Part shown: one piece after another, positions 10,130-17,400 of the stretch | How positions within the stretch are numbered: position 1 is the stretch's first letter | How the letters are laid out: every line of letters starts with the position of its first letter | DNA from: Bacteroides sp. Marseille-P3684 | Lineage (GTDB): Bacteria; Bacteroidota; Bacteroidia; Bacteroidales; Bacteroidaceae | Reading direction: 5' to 3' | Length of the DNA: 64,000 bases | Assembly (NCBI RefSeq): GCF_900291465.1 | Contig: NZ_LT985808.1 | Coordinates: forward strand, 1,830,408-1,894,407 | The notes under the pieces: generated by a model | What the model was told of the DNA's origin: nothing | Seen by the model: the letters and a program-made list of their open reading frames with translations, nothing else | Databases searched by the model: none | Program-made: the position numbers and the translations under genes

Positions 10130-10198
10130 AATCGCCTGAGAAGGACCTTCCTCTCACCAACATACAAGCTGGTGGCGGAAGGGGCTTCTCAGGCGATT
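10130..10198. terminator. Large imperfect hairpin between convergent genes
   Basis: A perfect 14-bp outer stem (10130-10143 with 10185-10198) encloses further pairing, CCTTCC with GGAAGG and CACCA with TGGTG. It lies between the stops of sdaA (10072) and the minus-strand DltD-like gene (10285). There is no strong T tract on either side. A bidirectional terminator is the simplest reading; a structured RNA is possible. Confidence 0.6.
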
Positions 10199-10284
10199 TG
10201 CTATCAGTCAAGTCGGTTATTGGATACCTAAGGATAAGGTTCGATTGGAATTCAAATACCGTTTGAAGGCTTCTCAAAGTGCGT

Positions 10285-11331
10285 TCATCTTGACTTTCCT
10301 CCTTCGTCCTCCTCATAGACAGCTTGCAGCAACCTTTCGCCGAGGATGGGACGGTAATGTCCGCGTTCGTAGTAGTTGTGGTAGTCGGCGGTGTAGGCGT
10401 TGATGCCGCTGAAGTCGAAGACGACACCCCTGCCGAAGAGGTGGTCAAGGGCAGCCTTGTCGGCAGGATTCAGCTTGAGCTGGTCGTAGTCGGGACTGAT
10501 AATCAGACGCACCTTCGTACGGTGGCGGTGCAGGAGGGCAGCTATCTGTCGCAGGAGCTGTGCCTGTTCGTCGCCGATGACCGGTGCCGCCACCACTTCC
10601 TGTTCCGGGCGGGGAGGGAACTCCTTGGGACGGTCGCGCCAGTAGGCTTCCTGCTGCTCGTCGATGAGGCGTTCCCGGGGATTGAGCGCGTCGTTGTTCT
10701 GCGGATTGCGTATCCGTCCGTAGGGATTCATGTATTTCATCGAGGAGGAGATGGTGCCCGTCATCCTGTAGCGGAGGTAAGCGAAGAGGAAGTTCGGAAG
10801 GGCAAAGGTCTGGAGCAGCTTCAGCTGTACGCCGACAAGGCTCTGTCCCGACACCTCGGGAGGGAGGAGGAAGCTGTAGCCCGACTGGACCTGACTGCGC
10901 GACAACGAAGTGCCGTCGAGCACCAGCAGTACGTTCTTCAGCTCGGCACTGTCACGTTCGAGGGCTTGCAGCTTCAGGTAGATGGCACGCATGCTCTCGC
11001 CGTTGCCGAAGAGGCGGATGGCACGGTCGCCCGGGGCAAGGTGCTGTTCCCACATCCGGCAGGGGAATGCCATGGTGCACGAGTTGCCTAGGATGAAGGA
11101 GTTGAAGGGGATGCTGTCGCGGTTGTTCCGGTAGATGTTCCATCCCACCATCTCTTCGTTGAGCATCACGGCGGAGTCGTAGACGGGGTAACGGCGGAGC
11201 GTCATGAAGGGGTCGTCGTGGAAATAGAGCACGACGATGCCGGCGAAGGGGAGGAGCAGGAGGAGTGCTTTCAGGACAAGCTTCCGTGCGGCGGAGCCTG
11301 ACTGGAGGGGAGGGGTATTCGGTTGTTTCAT
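10285..11331 (-). CDS. SGNH-hydrolase-like / DltD-like membrane-anchored protein
   Basis: This 348-residue protein has one N-terminal membrane segment (about residues 17-36) and an extracytoplasmic domain. The nucleophile-type motif L-G-N-S-C near residues 81-85 and the C-terminal D-Y-H...G-H-Y about residues 315-327 fit an SGNH-type fold as in DltD and AlgX/AlgJ-like proteins, which hand or transfer acyl groups onto envelope polymers. It is the last gene of the Dlt-like operon and its start overlaps the MBOAT stop by one base (TGATG). Overall similarity to textbook DltD is weak, so the role is inferred mainly from operon position and the motifs. Confidence 0.65.
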   Translation of the reverse strand: MKQPNTPPLQSGSAARKLVLKALLLLLPFAGIVVLYFHDDPFMTLRRYPVYDSAVMLNEEMVGWNIYRNNRDSIPFNSFILGNSCTMAFPCRMWEQHLAPGDRAIRLFGNGESMRAIYLKLQALERDSAELKNVLLVLDGTSLSRSQVQSGYSFLLPPEVSGQSLVGVQLKLLQTFALPNFLFAYLRYRMTGTISSSMKYMNPYGRIRNPQNNDALNPRERLIDEQQEAYWRDRPKEFPPRPEQEVVAAPVIGDEQAQLLRQIAALLHRHRTKVRLIISPDYDQLKLNPADKAALDHLFGRGVVFDFSGINAYTADYHNYYERGHYRPILGERLLQAVYEEDEGGKSR

Positions 11332-12722
11332 CAGAATTGCAGGTAAATGAAGTTTTCCGTCCCGAACTTGCCGTAGGCGAAGAGGACGAAGACAAACAGG
11401 TAATAGAGCGCCCAGCGCAGGGCGGCAGGCTGACGTTCCAGCCGTTGCAGCACGTCGCCCCGTGCCATGAAGTGCTCATAGACCAGCAGGAGCAGCAGGG
11501 TGGCTCCGGCGACGATGCAGCTGCGGTCGGGGATGCCGATGGAGACTTCCTTCCAGCTGCTGTGCACGCGGAAGGACAGGTGGCCGATGTAGTAGAAGGC
11601 TTCCTCCAGCGTCTGTGCCTTGAAGAAGATGAGCGACAGGGCGAAGACCAGGTAGGTGCGCACCTGGGAGAGGAGGGTGAAGAGGCGGTTGCCGAGGCGG
11701 TCGCGCAGGGTGTTGCGGGCTTTTGCCGTCCGCTGTTCCCACACGATGACGATGCCCTGGATGAGTCCGTAGACTACAAACGTCCATCCTGCCCCGTGCC
11801 ACACGCCGAGGGCGACGAAGGTGACCAGCAGGCTGCCGGCGATGCCCCACTGTCCCCATCCGCGGACGACGGACGCCAGCGGGAGGTAGAGGTAGTCGCG
11901 TACCCACGACGAGAGCGAGATGTGCCAGCGCCGCCAGAACTCTGCCGTGGTCTGCGACGTGAAGGGGCGGTCGAAGTTGGGCGACAGCCGCAGTCCGAAG
12001 AGCAGGGCGCCGCCGACTGCCATGTCCGTGTAGCCCGAGAAGTCGGCATACAGTTCCACGGGATAGAGCAGCGCCGCCATGAGCAGCTGCACGCCCGATG
12101 CCTCGTGGACCGACGCGAACACATGGTCGATGTAAGGGCCCAGGTGGTCGGCAATCATCAGCTTCTTGATGAGTCCCACGAGGATGAGCTTGGCGCCGTA
12201 GGTCATCATGGGATAGGTGGCGGGGCGCAGTTCCTTCACCTGGGCGAGCAGGTTGCCCGGACGCTCGATGGGACCGGAGAGGAACTTCAGGAAGAGGAGC
12301 ATGTAGAGCAGGAAGTCCGTCACGTTCCGTTCTGCCTTCTCCTCACCCCAGTAGACCTCCGTCAGGTAGGCGAGTGCCTGAAAGGTGTAGAAGGAGATGC
12401 CCAGGGGGAAGAGGACGGAGGTCCCCGTCAGCTTCCCGGCATAGCGGAAGCCCGTCCAGCAGAGCACCAGGCAGAGGCAGGCGCCCCAGAAAGCCACCTG
12501 CTGGCGTCCCGGGCGGTCTGCCGTCTTCTCGATGAGGATGCCTGCCCCGTAGGCGAACAGGGCGACAGCCACCGCCACCAGGAGAAACCCCACGTGGAAG
12601 TAGCCGATGAAGATGCAGCTCGATGCGAGCAGGACAGCTTTCCGGAAACGTTGCCCCACGAGGTAGCAGACGGCGAAGCACAGCACGAAGAGGCAGGCAA
12701 ATTCAGTGGATATGAATGACAT
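11331..12722 (-). CDS. MBOAT-family O-acyltransferase (DltB/AlgI-like)
   Basis: This 463-residue polytopic membrane protein belongs to the membrane-bound O-acyltransferases, which carry an activated acyl group across the inner membrane to an extracytoplasmic acceptor. The diagnostic parts are visible: F-W-R-R-W-H-I-S-L-S-S-W-V-R-D-Y-L-Y about residues 263-280, and the invariant catalytic histidine in G-V-W-H-G-A-G-W near 307-314. It also has the usual Y-x-x-F-S-G-Y-x-D-M-A segment near 226-237. It starts 3 bp after the carrier-protein gene, as in dltB-dltC type operons, although the order differs from Firmicutes. Confidence 0.9.
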   Translation of the reverse strand: MSFISTEFACLFVLCFAVCYLVGQRFRKAVLLASSCIFIGYFHVGFLLVAVAVALFAYGAGILIEKTADRPGRQQVAFWGACLCLVLCWTGFRYAGKLTGTSVLFPLGISFYTFQALAYLTEVYWGEEKAERNVTDFLLYMLLFLKFLSGPIERPGNLLAQVKELRPATYPMMTYGAKLILVGLIKKLMIADHLGPYIDHVFASVHEASGVQLLMAALLYPVELYADFSGYTDMAVGGALLFGLRLSPNFDRPFTSQTTAEFWRRWHISLSSWVRDYLYLPLASVVRGWGQWGIAGSLLVTFVALGVWHGAGWTFVVYGLIQGIVIVWEQRTAKARNTLRDRLGNRLFTLLSQVRTYLVFALSLIFFKAQTLEEAFYYIGHLSFRVHSSWKEVSIGIPDRSCIVAGATLLLLLVYEHFMARGDVLQRLERQPAALRWALYYLFVFVLFAYGKFGTENFIYLQF

Positions 12723-12725
12723 GGG

Positions 12726-12974
12726 CTACGGCTTCATCTTGTTGGCAATGGCGGCGCAGAGGTCGCCCACGTTCTTCATCTTGACGATTTCGCGGAAGTT
12801 GAAGCGGACGCCGAAGGCCTTCTCCACTTCGCTGATGAGCAGCATGTTGGTCAGGGAGTCCCACCCGTCGACGTCGTGGGCGGTGGTCGTTTCGGTCAGG
12901 TTCAGACTTTCGTTCTTCAATACGTGTCGGAAGATCCCGTTGAGGGCTTCCAGGATTTCAGCAGTTGTTTTCAT
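12726..12974 (-). CDS. Acyl/peptidyl carrier protein (DltC-like)
   Basis: At 82 residues this is the size of DltC and of acyl carrier proteins. The phosphopantetheine attachment site is visible as W-D-S-L, Ser40. It follows the ligase gene by 57 bp and precedes the MBOAT gene by 3 bp, so it is the natural partner of that ligase: the amino acid would be loaded on the Ser40 phosphopantetheine arm. No phosphopantetheinyl transferase gene is in the window. Confidence 0.88.
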   Translation of the reverse strand: MKTTAEILEALNGIFRHVLKNESLNLTETTTAHDVDGWDSLTNMLLISEVEKAFGVRFNFREIVKMKNVGDLCAAIANKMKP

Positions 12975-13031
12975 TCGGTTGTGGTTTGAGTGTGTACAAG
13001 TGAATCAGTGAAATGCGGCGGGGCGGTCGGA

Positions 13032-14531
13032 CTACCCGATCAGTTGCCTGATGCGCGGACGGTCGGTCTTGTTGCTCTTGTTCAGCGGGAAGACCGGCAG
13101 GAAATGGATGCGCTTGGGCAGCATGTAGGCAGGCAGACGGCTTTGCAGGTGCTGCATCAGCGCGGCGGTGTCCTCGGGGGCATGTTCCACCACGAGGTGC
13201 AGTTCGCAGCCGCCTTCTCCCTGCAGGGCGAGTACGACCGCATTGCACCGGTGGGCATAGAACTCCTTGGCGCAGTGCTCGATTTCGCCCAGCTCGATGC
13301 GGAAACCCTGAATCTTCACCTGGTTGTCCTTCCGTCCGCAGTAGATGAGGTCTCCGTCCGCATCGTGCCGGCACAGGTCTCCCGTCCGGTAGTAGAGCCT
13401 GCCGTCCCGACGGACGAAGCATTGTGCCGTCAGCTCCGGCTGCTGCCAGTAGCCTGTCATGAGTTGCGGTCCGCTGAGCCACAGCTCGCCGGTGGTGTCT
13501 GTGGGGAGGGGTTGTCCGTCCTCACCGACGATGACTGCCTTCATCCCGGCAAAGGTCTTCCCGATGGCGACCATGCCGTTGTGCTGCTTGCAGCCGTGTG
13601 CAGGCACGGTGTAACGGGTACAGTAGATGGTGGCTTCGGTCGGTCCGTAGAGGTTGATAATCTCGGCATGGGGGATACACGGACGGAACGCCTCGAGCAG
13701 GTCGGCGTCCGAGGCTTCGGCGGTGACCACGAGATAGCGCAGGTCCGGGAAGCTGAGTTCGTGGAAGTAGGGGCGTGCCAGCCGCAGGACGGAGGGAGCC
13801 ACGGCGGCGAAGGTCAGGCGGTGCCGTTCCATGAGGTCGAGCACCTGGAGGTACTTCATCCCTTCCTGCGGCACGGTGTAGACGCAGGCGCCCAGCGTGA
13901 GCGGGTAGAAGAACGACACCACCGAGACGTCGAACGTCAGCTCGAACATCTGCAACAGGCGGTCGTTCTCATTGAGCTTCCAGCCCAGCGAACGGTAGGC
14001 GGCATAGAAGGCGTCGAGGTTGGCATGACTGATGGGGACGCCCTTCGGCGTCCCGGTGCTGCCTGACGTGAAGATGATGTACGCCGTCGTGTCCGCGAGG
14101 AACGTGTCAGGCGGAAGGTCGGGACACCCTTCGTCAGCGGTCGCCCCTTCGGCTGTGCAGCAACGGGGGAGGGACAGGTCGTCCGGGAGGATGTCCTGCC
14201 GGGCATACAGCACCAGCTCGATGCCGGCTTGTCCCACAATCTGCCGGTTGCGCTCGGCAGGGTAGTCGGGGTGGAGGATGACGTACGCTTTCCCCGTGAA
14301 CCAGGCGGCGAGCAGGGAGGCATACGTCTCCAGGGCGTTCTCGCCCGTCACGCCGACGACATTCCCGGCGTATCCTTCCAGCCGACGGCAGATGACGGCA
14401 ACCTGCCGGAACAGTTGCGCATACGTGTATATCTTCTCTTCAATCACCAGGGCAGGACGCTCGGCATGTCTCAGGGCGGCAGTCCGGATGGTCGCCAGCA
14501 GATGCCGGCGGTTTGCTTCGATATGAATCAT
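13032..14531 (-). CDS. AMP-forming amino-acid adenylation ligase (DltA-like)
   Basis: This 499-residue stand-alone adenylation enzyme of the ANL superfamily activates a carboxylic or amino acid as an AMP ester and loads a carrier protein. Motifs appear in order: F-T-S-G-S-T-G-T-P-K-G (A3) near 153-163, N-L-Y-G-P-T-E-A-T near 293-301, Y-R-T-G-D-L near 377, G-R-K-D-N-Q-V-K-I-Q-G-F-R-I-E-L-G-E-I-E (A8) near 395-414, and the catalytic lysine region N-K-S-N-K-T-D-R near 484-491. Length and layout match DltA (D-alanine carrier-protein ligase), but the residue choosing D-Ala cannot be settled by eye. It heads the operon; no clear TAnnTTTG box was found upstream. Confidence 0.87.
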   Translation of the reverse strand: MIHIEANRRHLLATIRTAALRHAERPALVIEEKIYTYAQLFRQVAVICRRLEGYAGNVVGVTGENALETYASLLAAWFTGKAYVILHPDYPAERNRQIVGQAGIELVLYARQDILPDDLSLPRCCTAEGATADEGCPDLPPDTFLADTTAYIIFTSGSTGTPKGVPISHANLDAFYAAYRSLGWKLNENDRLLQMFELTFDVSVVSFFYPLTLGACVYTVPQEGMKYLQVLDLMERHRLTFAAVAPSVLRLARPYFHELSFPDLRYLVVTAEASDADLLEAFRPCIPHAEIINLYGPTEATIYCTRYTVPAHGCKQHNGMVAIGKTFAGMKAVIVGEDGQPLPTDTTGELWLSGPQLMTGYWQQPELTAQCFVRRDGRLYYRTGDLCRHDADGDLIYCGRKDNQVKIQGFRIELGEIEHCAKEFYAHRCNAVVLALQGEGGCELHLVVEHAPEDTAALMQHLQSRLPAYMLPKRIHFLPVFPLNKSNKTDRPRIRQLIG

Positions 14532-14709
14532 AATTCTTGTGTTGTTTTCCCCGAAGACTGCCTTTTGCCGGAATACTACTATTCCCGGATGCCTAAAAAG
14601 TGTGAAAAGACGGAAGATTCCCTTCGTGGAAGACAGGTCCGGTTGGGATGAAGCCTGGGCTTGTACCTTCTGCCAAGCAGGCTTGTATGTCGACTATACC
14701 GGGGATAGA

Positions 14710-14780
14710 CGGACCAAAGTATAATACTTAGGCACCCTAAGTATTATACTTAGCCAGCCTAAGTATTATACTTTGGTCCG
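14710..14780. repeat. Tandem palindrome array, 22-bp period, with outer 23-bp inverted repeat
   Basis: The arms 14710-14732 and 14758-14780 are perfect inverted repeats of 23 bp. Within the 71 bp, a 13-bp palindrome of the form AAGTAT-A/T-ATACTT occurs three times, centred at 14723, 14745 and 14767, exactly 22 bp apart. The array lies between the stop of the AmpG-like gene (14826) and the start of the DltA-like gene (14531), both on the minus strand. No T tract follows it, so a simple terminator is not obvious; an operator array or structured leader is possible. Confidence 0.8.
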
Positions 14781-14825
14781 TACGGGTGCGGGGTTAGTCA
14801 CGTCTGTCCCTGACTTGGTGAGGCT

Positions 14826-16103
14826 CTAGGCGCGTCCTTTCTTTCCGAACTCCGGGTCTATCTTCAGCAGGGCGGTCACGGCGAAGGTTGCCACGCAGCA
14901 GACCATGACCCAGATGAAGAAGTGTTCGTAGCCCATGAGCTCCTGCAGTTTGCCGGCTACCATGCCGGGCAGCATCATGCCCAGTGCCATGAAGGCGGTG
15001 CAGATGGCATAGTGCGCCGTCCGCTGTTCACCCTGCGAATAATATATAAGGTAAAGCATGTAGGCGGTGAAGCCGAATCCGTAGCCCAGCTGCTCCACGA
15101 AGATACATGAGGAGATGACCCACAGGCTGTCCGGTTGGGCATAGCTGAGGTAGACGTAGACCAGGTCGGGGAGGGAGATGGCCCACACCATCGGCCACAG
15201 CCAGTGCTTCAGCCCGTGACGGGAAGCCGCTATTCCGCCGATGATGCCGCCCAGGAGCAGACCGATGACGCCGACGGTGCCCTGCACGAAGCCCACTTCC
15301 TGCGTCGTCAGTCCCAACCCTCCTTCCGACACGGCGTCGATGAGGAAGAGGTTCGAGAGCTTGGCGAGCTGGGCTTCCGGCAAGCGGTAGAGGAGCATGA
15401 AGAGGACGGCTGCCCAGGCACGCGGCTTGGTGAAGAAGCTGACGATGGTCTGCCCGAAGCCCAGCCAGATGTTCCGTCCCTGCATGCCGGACGGGATGCG
15501 GTCGGCTGTCGGACGGGGCAGGATGTACAGGTGGTAGAGATAGAGGGCGATGAACAGTCCCCCCATCAGGAAGAAGGTGAGGGTCCAGGCGTAGGAGATG
15601 CGTCCGGTGGTGCTCTCCAGCCACCCCGCCAGCATGATGAGCAGCCCCTGTCCGGCAATGGTCGCGATGCGGTAGAACGTACTGCGGATGCCCACGTAGA
15701 GCGACTGTTCGTGGGGCGTGAGGGCGAGCATGTAGAAGCCGTCGGCTGCGATGTCATGGGTCGCGGAACTGAAAGCCATCAGCCAGAACAGGGCGAGCGA
15801 GGCACGGAAGAACCCGTCGAGCGGCAACGTCAGGGCAACCCCGGCGAGCGAGGCGCCGATGAGCAGCTGCATGGTGGTAATCCACCAGCGTTTGGTCTTC
15901 ATCAGGTCGATGAAGGGACTCCAGAATGGCTTGATGACCCAGGGCAGGTAGAGCCAGCTGGTGTAGAGGGCAATGTCGGTGTTGGAGATGCCGAGCTGCT
16001 TGTACATCACCGTGGAGATGGTCATCACGGCAACGTAAGGCAAGGCTTCGGCGAAGTAGAGTGTGGGAACCCAGCCCCACGGAGCGTATTTCGTTGTTTT
16101 CAT
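14826..16103 (-). CDS. MFS transporter, AmpG-like
   Basis: This 425-residue polytopic protein of the major facilitator superfamily resembles AmpG, the inner-membrane importer of peptidoglycan turnover muropeptides. The N-terminus reads W-G-W-V-P-T-L-Y-F-A-E-A-L-P-Y, the hallmark opening of the AmpG/PAT family, and W-V-I-K-P-F-W-S-P-F-I-D near residues 57-68 is also typical. I chose the ATG at 16103 because it is one base after the stop of the SpoIID gene and agrees with family N-termini; a longer start at 16193 would run through that gene. Its association with a SpoIID protein supports a role in wall turnover or recycling. Confidence 0.82.
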   Translation of the reverse strand: MKTTKYAPWGWVPTLYFAEALPYVAVMTISTVMYKQLGISNTDIALYTSWLYLPWVIKPFWSPFIDLMKTKRWWITTMQLLIGASLAGVALTLPLDGFFRASLALFWLMAFSSATHDIAADGFYMLALTPHEQSLYVGIRSTFYRIATIAGQGLLIMLAGWLESTTGRISYAWTLTFFLMGGLFIALYLYHLYILPRPTADRIPSGMQGRNIWLGFGQTIVSFFTKPRAWAAVLFMLLYRLPEAQLAKLSNLFLIDAVSEGGLGLTTQEVGFVQGTVGVIGLLLGGIIGGIAASRHGLKHWLWPMVWAISLPDLVYVYLSYAQPDSLWVISSCIFVEQLGYGFGFTAYMLYLIYYSQGEQRTAHYAICTAFMALGMMLPGMVAGKLQELMGYEHFFIWVMVCCVATFAVTALLKIDPEFGKKGRA

Positions 16104-16104
16104 G

Positions 16105-17400
16105 TCAGTAGCGTGTTTCAATCGCGGTGTGCGGATAGTAGTGATGGAGGATGGCGTCGTACGTGTAGCCCCGTTCGCCCATGACGGCTGCACCTATCTG
16201 GCACAGACCCACGCCGTGTCCCCATCCGGCCCCGAGGAGGGTGAAGCGGGCAGGCGGAAGCGACCGGTCACAGTCGACCACAAAGGCGGAGCTGAACAGG
16301 TGAAACCGGGAGAGCGCCCGGCGGATTTCCAGTTCCTTGCCCAGCGTGAACGTCCGGCTGGTGCCCTCGATGCGCAGGCGGCAGATGCGTCCCGACGGAC
16401 CCCGTTGCAGCGGGACCAGCCGGAGGATGTCGCCAAAGTCGATGCCCGTCCGTTCGCGGAGGAGCGTCGCCAGTTCTGCCTGGGTGTAGGTCACCCTCCA
16501 GCGGTAGAAGTCGGTGGTCTCGCGGTCGTAGGTGTTGAGCACCTGACGGAGGATGCGGGCGTCCGAGGTGTGGCAGAACGCGTCGGGAGCTGAGCGTATC
16601 CACCGTTCTGCCTCTTCCTCCCGGGTGAGGTCGGGCAGGGGTGCCGTCGTCCCGGCTTGGTCACGGACGGGTTGCAGGTAGGCGTAGTCGGTGTCGTCCC
16701 AGCAGGTGGAGAAACGTTCGGTGATGCCGCCGCAACATTTCGAGAAGCGGGCGTCACAGATGCGTCCGTCTGCCACCAGCACCTGTCCGGCAGTCTCGCG
16801 CACGGCACGGAGCACGTTGGGGTTGTCCGCACGGGTCACGCCCTGGTAACGTTGGCAATGGTCGTCGGCACAGACATCGAAGCGTGTGTGGTCCTCGCGG
16901 TCATACCAGCGGATGAGGCTGTCGTCCGTCTGTACGGCCGACGGGGCGTTGTGGAGGTGACGCTTCTCCATCTGGACCAGCAGCCAGCTGCGGGAGATGA
17001 CGGCATGCGCCTTGAGGAACTCCGGCGAGGAGGTCGCTTTCATTTCCGAGGAGATGACGCTCACCAGGTAGTCCTCCACCGGCAGGCGGTTGATGGCGAG
17101 GAGGCGTCCGTCAGCGACAAGGAGATGCAGCTCTCCGCGGAACGTCTGTGTCTCCCGACGCTCCCAGTGAAAGCCCACGCCGATGGTGACATCCCGGAGC
17201 GAGAACGAGGCGTCGGTGTCACAGGGGCGGAAGAGGAATGCCGCCTGCTGCACGCCGTCGATGCAGACCTGTCCTTCCCGGACGGTGGCTTGCCGGATGC
17301 CCGGCATGACGGGAGTGCCGTTGGCGGTGTAGCCTCCGTGCAGCTCGAAGGAAAGACGGTCGGCTTGCAGGATGCCGACCTGTACGAAGGGTTCGCTCAT
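16105..17400 (-). CDS. SpoIID/LytB-domain protein
   Basis: This 431-residue protein contains a SpoIID domain (about residues 110-430), with the conserved [15 protein letters not shown] near 103-117, [16 protein letters not shown] near 124-139 and a C-terminal [13 protein letters not shown] near 398-410. The domain is known from SpoIID, a lytic transglycosylase acting on denuded glycan strands, and LytB amidase enhancers. I see no signal peptide, which is odd for a wall-acting protein. The start at 17400 overlaps the upstream stop (ATGA). Position between a GT/DUF4922 fusion and an AmpG-like importer suggests intracellular processing of wall fragments, an inference. Confidence 0.85.
   Translation of the reverse strand: MSEPFVQVGILQADRLSFELHGGYTANGTPVMPGIRQATVREGQVCIDGVQQAAFLFRPCDTDASFSLRDVTIGVGFHWERRETQTFRGELHLLVADGRLLAINRLPVEDYLVSVISSEMKATSSPEFLKAHAVISRSWLLVQMEKRHLHNAPSAVQTDDSLIRWYDREDHTRFDVCADDHCQRYQGVTRADNPNVLRAVRETAGQVLVADGRICDARFSKCCGGITERFSTCWDDTDYAYLQPVRDQAGTTAPLPDLTREEEAERWIRSAPDAFCHTSDARILRQVLNTYDRETTDFYRWRVTYTQAELATLLRERTGIDFGDILRLVPLQRGPSGRICRLRIEGTSRTFTLGKELEIRRALSRFHLFSSAFVVDCDRSLPPARFTLLGAGWGHGVGLCQIGAAVMGERGYTYDAILHHYYPHTAIETRY

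Noticed and set aside
11265-12719. Long plus-strand frame opposite the MBOAT gene
   Set aside because: It is antisense to a protein with clear catalytic motifs; the frame is a product of high GC codon structure, with Glu/Gly/Gln-rich nonsense composition.
15135-16184. Plus-strand frame opposite the AmpG-like gene
   Set aside because: Composition (Glu, Gly, Asp and Arg rich) reflects the reverse complement of membrane-protein codons; no independent support.
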